Both the position numbers and the translations under genes were made by a program. 64,000 nucleotides of DNA from the NCBI GenBank assembly GCA_934122085.1, contig CAKOVS010000003.1, positions 1-64,000 of the forward strand, in the 5' to 3' direction. A model generated the notes under the pieces. That model was not told the origin of the DNA. It searched no databases and saw nothing but the letters and a program-made list of their open reading frames with translations. Source of the stretch: an uncultured Clostridia bacterium. Its GTDB lineage: Bacteria; Bacillota; Clostridia; TANB77; CAG-508. This document shows, in pieces, positions 57,604-64,000 of this stretch (position 1 is its first letter; each line of letters starts with the position of its first letter).

Positions 57604-58215
57604 TTAATACTTCTTAGGTCTATTTTCACTTTTTTTATTTAATATTTTATCTAGTTCTATTTCTGCTTTTTTTACGAAATAGTTATCTGTATAAATTGGT
57701 ATTCCTATTTCATTCACTTTTTGAATTAATTTTTCTATAGTATTTAGCTCCTCTGTTTCCTCTATTTCTATTAACTTGTCACCATTATTTATATTTTTAA
57801 TTGCTAATTCAAATCCGTCTTTTTCATATACTATATCCTCTTCTTTTATATTCATAATTTCTTCATATCCTATTGCTTTTAATAACTTTTTTGCGTCTTC
57901 TATATTTAAAATGTTACAGTTAATGGATTCTTGATTTAATATATTTCCATTTTCATCAATATTTTTTATTTTATATGTTATTAGTTTTGTTCTTTTATTT
58001 GAAGTTTTTCCTATAATATCTCTTACTAATATTGCTTTCGATAAAATGTCTCTTGTACTTAGTTTATCTAGTTCTATTTCTTTTGGTATGAAATATGTGT
58101 CGTCCATTGAGAATTGTCTTATTTTTTTGAATCCTTTTTCTTCTATTATTTTATAGAATTCGCTCAATTGACATTTTATTTTTATTGTTATTTCATTACT
58201 TGTTTTTTGGTTCAT
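57604..58215 (-). CDS. CYTH-domain protein
   Basis: 203 residues, GGAGAAAAACT before the ATG. The N-terminal strand EITIKIKC resembles the ExExK motif of CYTH (triphosphate tunnel) enzymes, with Thr in place of the second Glu. Later KLITYKIKN and ELAIKNI with EIEETEE follow the alternating charged strands that line the tunnel. CYTH proteins include thiamine or inorganic triphosphatases and class IV adenylate cyclases. The altered motif leaves catalysis in doubt. A CLUSTER with the deformylase-like gene (87-base gap) has no clear functional meaning. Confidence 0.65.
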   Translation of the reverse strand: MNQKTSNEITIKIKCQLSEFYKIIEEKGFKKIRQFSMDDTYFIPKEIELDKLSTRDILSKAILVRDIIGKTSNKRTKLITYKIKNIDENGNILNQESINCNILNIEDAKKLLKAIGYEEIMNIKEEDIVYEKDGFELAIKNINNGDKLIEIEETEELNTIEKLIQKVNEIGIPIYTDNYFVKKAEIELDKILNKKSENRPKKY

Positions 58216-58527
58216 AGTTTTTCTCCTATTTTTTCTTTTTATTATAACACTTTTGGTGATAATTGGGAATAGTTTTTTGAACTGATTTGTTTGTTAGTTA
58301 AGCTTGTTTTATTATTTGTTTGAATAGAATTTAAGAATATAGGCCTTCGGGTTATGAGAATTTGATTGTGATTTTTGAGAAATTTTGTTAACTTGAGTTT
58401 TTATTAGTTTTAATAGGGTTAGAGCAAATTGGTAAGATTATGAAATCGGTTAAATTTTGTGGTTTTTTTGCAATGATTGTCCCAAATTTGTCCCCAAAAA
58501 TTTTTAATAAAAATGGAGGTTTTTACA
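58216..58527. other. Divergent intergenic region
   Basis: About 310 bases between the CYTH gene and the small plus-strand gene. It holds no convincing ORF. The words TTGTCCCAAA and TTGTCCCCAAAA follow each other at 58478-58498, just before the ribosome site of the plus-strand gene. No clear promoter pair is seen. Confidence 0.5.
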
Positions 58528-58830
58528 ATGAAAATTTGTGATATTTTAAATAATAATGAAAGTGAAAATTTCTTAAAGGAATGGTTAGAATTTAGAGAAG
58601 AGAAATTATCTCGTATGGATGAAAATGATCAAAAGCATTTAATTAATTTTGATGATTATTCTGAAAATATTTTAAATAATGTTTCTAGTGAGAATTACAA
58701 CTATTTTTCTAAAAAATTAGATTTTATCTATGAGGATTTTATGGAGTATTGTTCTTATTGGAATGATAAGTATTATATGAGTGGATTTAGTGATGCTATT
58801 AAGTTGATTGTTAGTGGGTTGAAGTTATAA
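58528..58830 (+). CDS. Small acidic protein, unknown function
   Basis: ATG at 58528 (100 residues) with GGAGGTTTTTACA upstream; earlier in-frame starts have no site. Product is acidic and helical, with YYMSGFSDAIKLIVSG at the end, a pattern (aromatic, GF, acidic, A/G, hydrophobic) recurring in small uncharacterised proteins of Clostridia. No membrane segment. Single gene with its own terminator. Confidence 0.7.
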   Translation: MKICDILNNNESENFLKEWLEFREEKLSRMDENDQKHLINFDDYSENILNNVSSENYNYFSKKLDFIYEDFMEYCSYWNDKYYMSGFSDAIKLIVSGLKL

Positions 58831-58839
58831 TTTAGTATA

Positions 58840-58892
58840 ATAAAAAGTGTGAAAATGACTTTCTTAAGGAAATGTTATTTTTCGCACTTTTT
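58840..58892 (+). terminator. Bidirectional terminator between the small acidic gene and the methyltransferase gene
   Basis: AAAAAGTGTGAAAAT and ATTTTTCGCACTTTTT-type arms pair with one wobble around a loop containing TTTCTTAAGGAAA, with T-runs on both strands. It serves converging genes ending at 58830 and 58923. Confidence 0.85.
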
Positions 58893-58922
58893 ACTATTAT
58901 ATATACATATGCTATAACGTTC

Positions 58923-60257
58923 TCAGCTTTTTCTAAATATTAAAGTAGTTTCTGTCTGAATTGAATAAACAGGTTTGTTATTTTTTAAACGTGAAATTTT
59001 AGATGCAATTCTTTTTGAAGGAATATTCCTATCAAAATCATAAATTCGTTTTAATTTTAGTGTAGATAATAATTCTGACAAAATTAAATCAAATCGAACT
59101 ACTTCTCCATTTACTCTCCTATTTCCTATGGTAAAAATAGCATATTTATCTTTTTTTAGAACTCTTGATAATTCAACACAAGAATTATAAAAATCTATAT
59201 AAAAACTAGCTACTTTTCTAGCTTTATTTTTTTCTCCTGCCTTAACTAACGCATCAAATGTTGATGATAATGTTTTAGATTTTTTTAATATATTTGAATT
59301 GTATATTACATCTATAGAATAATTTGTTCCTCCAAGACTTTCTTTGTCAATTTCTGTTAATGTTTTTAGTATTGAATTATCCATATTGCTTTTTATATCA
59401 TTAATATCAATCCAACGTAAAGGTAAAATAGAAAATTGTCCGTAAGTCACAGTTGTATGATTATCTCCATACGGAGGTGATGTTACAATCAAATCAACTG
59501 AGCAATCTCTAAACTTTCGCTTATCACTCATAACTTTAATTGTATCGCCAAGATAAACTCGAGTTTTATTCTTTATATTAAAAGCTCTATATAAATTATC
59601 AAAACTATTAATGTCTTTTTCTAATTGTTTACTGAAATTTTTTATACAATCATACTGGAAACTCTCAATAATATTTTGTTTTTTTATGTGTAATTTAAAA
59701 GTCGATTTTTGAGAATTATTAGCTAGTCTTACAATTTCTGCAAAAGCAAGCCAAAAAACTCTTCTATATAAAATATCATTTTCTTGCATAATACAATATC
59801 TGATTCTACTTAGTTGATGAATTATGTCATCATTAAACCATTTATTAATTCCATCAAATTTAAAATCTTTAACATTTCTTGTATTATTAATTAGATTTAA
59901 CAATTTATCTGATTTAACTCTTAGAAGAGAAATAGAAATCTTAGTTGTCCTAACTAAAGTCATTAAGTATGCTAAAGGATTTATGTCGATACCAATTGTA
60001 TCTAAATTTCTACAAAGTCCCTCTATTAATATAGTTCCTGACCCCATATATGGATCAAAAATATTTTTTATGCTAGAATCATTTTGCAGTACAATATTTA
60101 TAAGTTCTGCTTGCATATCTGGTACCATTTTAGCTGGGTAAGAGTGTGCATAGTAAATTGAGTCTTTAGAATTTAAATTTTTAAAGTCCCAATAGGTTTC
60201 TTCTTCTTGCTTTTTTTTCTTAATATAATTTATTATATTTTTATCAGCTAAATTCAT
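58923..60257 (-). CDS. DNA methyltransferase (SPPY class)
   Basis: ATG at 60257 (445 residues) behind GAGGAGGTATGTT. SAM motif DPYMGSGT at 68-75, GIDINPLAY at 89-97 and the catalytic TSPPYG at 259-264 define an amino-methyltransferase. SPPY suggests N4-cytosine, though N6-adenine cannot be excluded. The 180-residue helical insert between motifs I and IV is a probable target-recognition region. No restriction endonuclease gene is adjacent on this side. It diverges from a kinase-receiver pair across a 120-base gap with both promoters, so the two units may be one island. Confidence 0.9.
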   Translation of the reverse strand: MNLADKNIINYIKKKKQEEETYWDFKNLNSKDSIYYAHSYPAKMVPDMQAELINIVLQNDSSIKNIFDPYMGSGTILIEGLCRNLDTIGIDINPLAYLMTLVRTTKISISLLRVKSDKLLNLINNTRNVKDFKFDGINKWFNDDIIHQLSRIRYCIMQENDILYRRVFWLAFAEIVRLANNSQKSTFKLHIKKQNIIESFQYDCIKNFSKQLEKDINSFDNLYRAFNIKNKTRVYLGDTIKVMSDKRKFRDCSVDLIVTSPPYGDNHTTVTYGQFSILPLRWIDINDIKSNMDNSILKTLTEIDKESLGGTNYSIDVIYNSNILKKSKTLSSTFDALVKAGEKNKARKVASFYIDFYNSCVELSRVLKKDKYAIFTIGNRRVNGEVVRFDLILSELLSTLKLKRIYDFDRNIPSKRIASKISRLKNNKPVYSIQTETTLIFRKS

Positions 60258-60278
60258 AACATACCTCCTCTGTTTATA

Positions 60279-60307
60279 ATAATACAATAAAAAATAAAAA
60301 ATGTAAA
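60279..60307 (-). promoter_or_regulatory. Promoter of the methyltransferase gene
   Basis: Minus strand TTTACA (60307-60302) and TATTAT (60284-60279) with a 17-base spacer. Confidence 0.6.
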
Positions 60308-60321
60308 TTAATTTCATAAAT

Positions 60322-60350
60322 TTGTAAAAAAAATATATACATGATATAAT
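60322..60350 (+). promoter_or_regulatory. Promoter of the kinase-receiver pair
   Basis: TTGTAA (60322-60327) and TATAAT (60345-60350), spacer exactly 17 bases, about 28 bases before the ATG. The two divergent promoters have their -35 boxes only 14 bases apart. Confidence 0.72.
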
Positions 60351-60378
60351 AAGACAAATAATAAAAATGGAGGAAGTT

Positions 60379-62769
60379 ATGGATAAAACAAAATTATTAA
60401 ACTTATCTATTTCTACAAGAATTATTTCTCAATTAGGAGAACAACTTATATCAGACGAATTAGTGGCACTTATGGAATTAATTAAAAATGCATATGATGC
60501 GGATGCAACTAAAGTTACAATAAAGGTTGATACAAAAGCTGAAACATCACACGGTATTGGAATGATAAAGATAGAAGATAACGGAAATGGAATGACACCA
60601 TCTATTATTGAAAATAGTTTTTTAAGAATATCTACAGGATTTAAGGAAGAATATAAAATTTCACCTTACTTTAAAAGACTAGTTCTTGGAAAAAAAGGTT
60701 TAGGAAGATTAGCCTTTAATAGATTAGGAAAATATATAAATGTATATACTACTCCTAGAGTAGACAGAATCAGTGATGAGTTAGTAGGCAATTTAGAGGG
60801 ATTTAACGAGTTCAAACTTTTTGTTGATTGGGAGAGTTTATATGTAGATCAAGATTTTAATAAAATACAGGCAACCTTAGAAAGGCATATTAATCCAGAA
60901 CCAACTTATGGAACGAAAATACAAATTTTAGGAATTAAAAATACAAATTTCTGGAAGTTGGATAAAACTCAAAGGCAAAGATTAAAAAATGAAATATTTG
61001 GAATGATAAATCCTTTTACCAAGAACAAGGAAAGTAGATTCGAAATATATTTATATATTGATGGTGAGAAGTTTACCACAGAAGAACTAGATGAAGATTT
61101 AATTAGAAAAATAAGTGATGTTAGCGCTAACTTTAATCTAAATTCAAATTGGATATTATCTTTAGATATAAATAGAAAAGAAAAATATATTAATAATAGA
61201 ATTGTAAGTACTAAAAAGAATAGAGAAAATGCATCAACTAAATTAGTTTTACAGGAAAAAAATATTGATCCTAAAATATATAATATCCATTATGAAATTG
61301 ACTTAAAAAACTCAAAAGAAATAAGAAGCATACTTCCAAAAGTTGGAGATATTACATTTAGTACCAAAAATAATGAATTATGTTTTCCAGGAATTTTAAG
61401 TGGGGCTATTTATGCTACTGACTTAGGAAATAAAAAAGAAATTATAAAAAATCTAAATGCTGATAATATTAAAACAAATAGTGATTTTGATAATTTGTGG
61501 GAGCAAGCAAATGGAATATTTGTATTTAGAAATGAATTTAGAATACTACCATATGGAAAAAATGATTGGTTAGATTTTACAAAAATGAGTCAAAGATTAA
61601 AAAGTAATATTTATAAAGAGCATACTATAGCTGGCTATATTAATTTAGATGGTGAAACTAGTGAAAACTTAGAAGAACAAACTAATAGGCAAGGATTTAT
61701 TGAAGATGAATATGGAAACAACTTCTTTAAAATTATTAAAGATATAATTGCTGTTACTTTGGTTAATGAAGACATTAAATTAAGAGATGGATTTGACTTA
61801 AAAACAAAAGAGGAAAAAGGATTTTTATACTCTAAAAATAATATGATAAAGTATAAAATGGAAATTTCGCAAGAGAAACAAAAAGAAAATAAGAAGGAAG
61901 AATTAAAAATATCAATCAATAATTTAAAGGCTAATACAAGTAATATTGCTGAAATAGAAAATATATCACATATAACTGATGAGTTCTTTAAATTAGATTC
62001 AAAGGTGGAAAAAAAGAATGAACAAGAAAGGGAAATTTTACAAAGGCAAATAGATGAAATAAAAGAAATTGCCCCAATGGTTGGTCAAGCAATTATAATC
62101 GAGTCAATGACTCATGAATTAAATAGAATAGAAGGAAATATTAAGCAATATTCAAAAAATAGTTTAGATATTGCTTATGAGTTGGATGATACTTTTAATG
62201 GTAAAAATAAGTTAATTAATAATCAACATTCTATTATAGATGAGACTGTATTTATGAGGGCACAATTAAATCATTTAGAGCCTACATACAGAAGTCAAAA
62301 AAATACTGTGGAAAATATAGATATCAAAAAACTTTTAGAGGAATCTTATAAAACTGATGGTCCTATGGCAATAAAAGCAAAAAATAGCAATATTGATGTA
62401 CAAATATCAGGAAAAAATTTTACTATAAAAGCAAATAGAGGATATATTATTACTATATTTGATAATTTATTTTTAAATTCATTACATTGGATTAATTATG
62501 AGGAAGTTAATAAAAAAGAAATATTAATACACATAGATGAAAAAGGTTATATTTATTTTTGGGATACAGGAAATGGAATTCATCCAGATATAGAAGATTC
62601 TTTATTTAATCCTTTTACTACAATGAAGAAAAATGGAAGAGGTTTAGGTTTATATATAGTAACTGAATTACTAAGTCAAATGAATTCAACGATTGAACTA
62701 GATGAAGATAGAAAAAACGGAAGATTATACAAATTTAAGATTAATTTAAGTAATTTATTGGAGGATTAG
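60379..62769 (+). CDS. Kinase-like protein with two GHKL ATPase domains
   Basis: ATG at 60379 (796 residues) with TGGAGGAAGTT upstream. The N-terminal Hsp90-like ATPase domain has ELIKNAYDADAT (N-box), EDNGNGM and GKKGLGRLAF. A long middle region has no family I recognise, then a coiled coil near 500-570. An H-box-like MTHELNRIEGN places His579. The C-terminal histidine-kinase ATPase domain has FWDTGNGI near 726 and GRGLGLYIVTELL near 752. No membrane segment: a cytoplasmic sensor kinase. The next gene starts right after its stop and encodes a receiver-like protein. Proteins of this double-ATPase layout are found near restriction or conflict genes; a defence role is my inference. Confidence 0.82.
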   Translation: MDKTKLLNLSISTRIISQLGEQLISDELVALMELIKNAYDADATKVTIKVDTKAETSHGIGMIKIEDNGNGMTPSIIENSFLRISTGFKEEYKISPYFKRLVLGKKGLGRLAFNRLGKYINVYTTPRVDRISDELVGNLEGFNEFKLFVDWESLYVDQDFNKIQATLERHINPEPTYGTKIQILGIKNTNFWKLDKTQRQRLKNEIFGMINPFTKNKESRFEIYLYIDGEKFTTEELDEDLIRKISDVSANFNLNSNWILSLDINRKEKYINNRIVSTKKNRENASTKLVLQEKNIDPKIYNIHYEIDLKNSKEIRSILPKVGDITFSTKNNELCFPGILSGAIYATDLGNKKEIIKNLNADNIKTNSDFDNLWEQANGIFVFRNEFRILPYGKNDWLDFTKMSQRLKSNIYKEHTIAGYINLDGETSENLEEQTNRQGFIEDEYGNNFFKIIKDIIAVTLVNEDIKLRDGFDLKTKEEKGFLYSKNNMIKYKMEISQEKQKENKKEELKISINNLKANTSNIAEIENISHITDEFFKLDSKVEKKNEQEREILQRQIDEIKEIAPMVGQAIIIESMTHELNRIEGNIKQYSKNSLDIAYELDDTFNGKNKLINNQHSIIDETVFMRAQLNHLEPTYRSQKNTVENIDIKKLLEESYKTDGPMAIKAKNSNIDVQISGKNFTIKANRGYIITIFDNLFLNSLHWINYEEVNKKEILIHIDEKGYIYFWDTGNGIHPDIEDSLFNPFTTMKKNGRGLGLYIVTELLSQMNSTIELDEDRKNGRLYKFKINLSNLLED

Positions 62770-64000
62770 ATGGAAAACGAAAATATAGAACAAATTAAAC
62801 AAAAATTAGCATTTATGAATATTAATAAAATAATCTCTATAGATAATGAATGGTCTCAAAATAATAATATAGACTTAAGCAAAGATATAATAGATTTTAT
62901 CGAAGAACTACATCCAAAAAATGAGAAAGAACTCTTACGTAAAATATCTAATAAAGGCTACTTAACTTTAAAAAATGCATATGATGATAATGATGAAGAA
63001 TTAATAAAACTGATAAATTCAAAAAATGATATGCAAAATCAATTACCACCCCATTTAGAAAAATTAGATAAAATTTTAGAAGCATTACAATTAAAAGGAA
63101 TAGCTGTAGATAAAATAGATAAATACAAACCATCTATTTTCCAAAAGTATAATACGGAAAATTGTCTTTTTATTCTTGATAAGGAAATGGATGAAGTTAG
63201 TAATAAAGATATTATTAAAGAAAGTATTCCAAATATAATAGAAGAATCGGATAAAAATGGTGTAAATCATTTAATAATTGTATATTCAAGTAATATAAGC
63301 GATGAATATGTAAATAACTCAAAAAAATTAGCCTATGTACAACAAAGAATAACATCTCCTGGAAAGAGTAATTTTTATATTTATAAAATGTTTGCAATAG
63401 AAAAAAATCTAGATACAAAATTGGATCAAGAGCTAAATTCAAAAATATCAGATTGTATTTATGGTGATGCTTTATATCACTATATGGTATTAGAAAAGAG
63501 CAAAACAGATAAAATTTATGATTCAATTTGTGAAATAGATAATGAGGAAATATCAAGAATATCAGAGGAGAATTTTATAGAAGGAAATAATATTACTGAT
63601 AGTATTAATACTATCAAAAAGGCTATAACAAAAATGCATGAAAATGAACAATTTGATAAAGAAAAAAATATACTAGAAAAATTTAATTTTTATCAAAAAG
63701 ATAAAATCAAAAATTTCGTTTCACATAATAGTACATTAACAACAAATAGTCAATATAGAAAATATCGTGAATCTCAGGATATAGAATTTGTAGAAAATAT
63801 ATTGCAAAGCAATATATCAATTTGGGAAAATATAGATTATTCTGTTAACAAATTTTATAAAGACATATCTACAGGAGATATATTTAAAACAAAATTACTA
63901 AAAGAGAATAAAGAACAATATCTACTAATTATAGAAAATGCGTGCGATTGTATACTTCGAAGTCAAAAAAATATAAATGATATATCAAGAAAAAATAAAA
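62770..64000 (+). CDS. Receiver-like partner protein (runs off the window)
   Basis: ATG at 62770 directly follows the kinase stop (TAG ATGG), so the two are translated together; the kinase end supplies TTGGAGGA. At least 410 residues, open at the right edge. The first 160 residues look like a receiver domain split by a helical insert: acidic pocket IISIDNEW (Asp25), then FILDKEMDEV with candidate phosphoacceptor Asp137, and HLIIVYSSN for strand 4. The rest is helical and rich in Asn, Lys and Glu; no effector domain is recognisable in the visible part. It probably receives phosphate from the preceding kinase. Confidence 0.72.
   Translation, partial: MENENIEQIKQKLAFMNINKIISIDNEWSQNNNIDLSKDIIDFIEELHPKNEKELLRKISNKGYLTLKNAYDDNDEELIKLINSKNDMQNQLPPHLEKLDKILEALQLKGIAVDKIDKYKPSIFQKYNTENCLFILDKEMDEVSNKDIIKESIPNIIEESDKNGVNHLIIVYSSNISDEYVNNSKKLAYVQQRITSPGKSNFYIYKMFAIEKNLDTKLDQELNSKISDCIYGDALYHYMVLEKSKTDKIYDSICEIDNEEISRISEENFIEGNNITDSINTIKKAITKMHENEQFDKEKNILEKFNFYQKDKIKNFVSHNSTLTTNSQYRKYRESQDIEFVENILQSNISIWENIDYSVNKFYKDISTGDIFKTKLLKENKEQYLLIIENACDCILRSQKNINDISRKNK

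Noticed and set aside
58478..58498. TTGTCCC words in tandem before the small acidic gene, reminiscent of DNA near integrases or attachment sites
   Set aside because: No integrase, tRNA or matching second copy is present in the window.

Overview
The window is very AT-rich DNA with short intergenic gaps, strong AGGAGG-type ribosome binding sites, and nearly all genes on the minus strand. The gene families point to a low-GC, spore-forming, probably gut-associated member of the Clostridia: two CotF-like spore coat proteins, a Spo0A-type response regulator, a bile salt hydrolase, clostridial thioester/Cna-B/SdrD-type surface proteins and a type I-B CRISPR-Cas system. I see no rRNA, tRNA, transposase, integrase or riboswitch.

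Layout. (1) 1-20.3 kb: a surface-protein cluster read leftwards. It holds a 1762-residue thioester-domain adhesin, a 2681-residue giant protein, a membrane thioredoxin-like protein (CPYC) and a second giant protein cut by the window edge. The giants are paralogues with nearly identical DNA segments, and both carry a membrane-anchor-like segment followed by a signal-peptide-like segment in mid-protein. (2) 20.4-21.3 kb: two small Asn-rich proteins on the plus strand. (3) 21.4-27.4 kb: a cell-shape operon, radC-mreB-mreC-mreD-PBP2-minC, with a good promoter before radC. (4) 27.6-30.2 kb: a mecA-like gene broken by a +1 frameshift, an M23 peptidase and two CotF-like genes. (5) 30.3-37.1 kb: the Fe-S/sulfur operon, DtxR-like regulator-sufC-sufB-sufD-sufS-sufU-mnmA. 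A divergently oriented 59-residue membrane-protein gene with its own promoter and terminator sits between sufD and sufS. (6) 37.2-40.0 kb: a GHKL sensor kinase, a 16-residue Trp-rich micropeptide gene not previously listed as an ORF because of its size, and a Spo0A-like regulator. (7) 40.2-41.5 kb: a dNTP triphosphohydrolase on the plus strand. (8) 41.6-51.6 kb: a CRISPR array with 24 repeats plus cas2-cas1-cas4-cas3-cas5-cas7-cas8-cas6 (I-B, Cst1/Cst2 type). (9) 51.7-58.8 kb: a Nudix-methyltransferase fusion, a Nudix hydrolase, a bile salt hydrolase, a histidine phosphatase with an upstream mini-ORF, a sigma-like multi-HTH protein, a peptide-deformylase-like protein, a CYTH protein and a small acidic protein. 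(10) 58.9-64 kb: a DNA methyltransferase divergent from a two-gene unit made of a kinase with two GHKL ATPase domains and a receiver-like protein that runs off the window.

Candidates for undescribed biology, in my order: the double-GHKL kinase, split-receiver and methyltransferase island at the right edge; the kinase, Trp-rich micropeptide and Spo0A-like regulator module; the small membrane protein embedded in the suf operon; the sigma-like protein; and the giant fused surface proteins with a thioredoxin partner. All functional assignments come from reading motifs; no database search was run.
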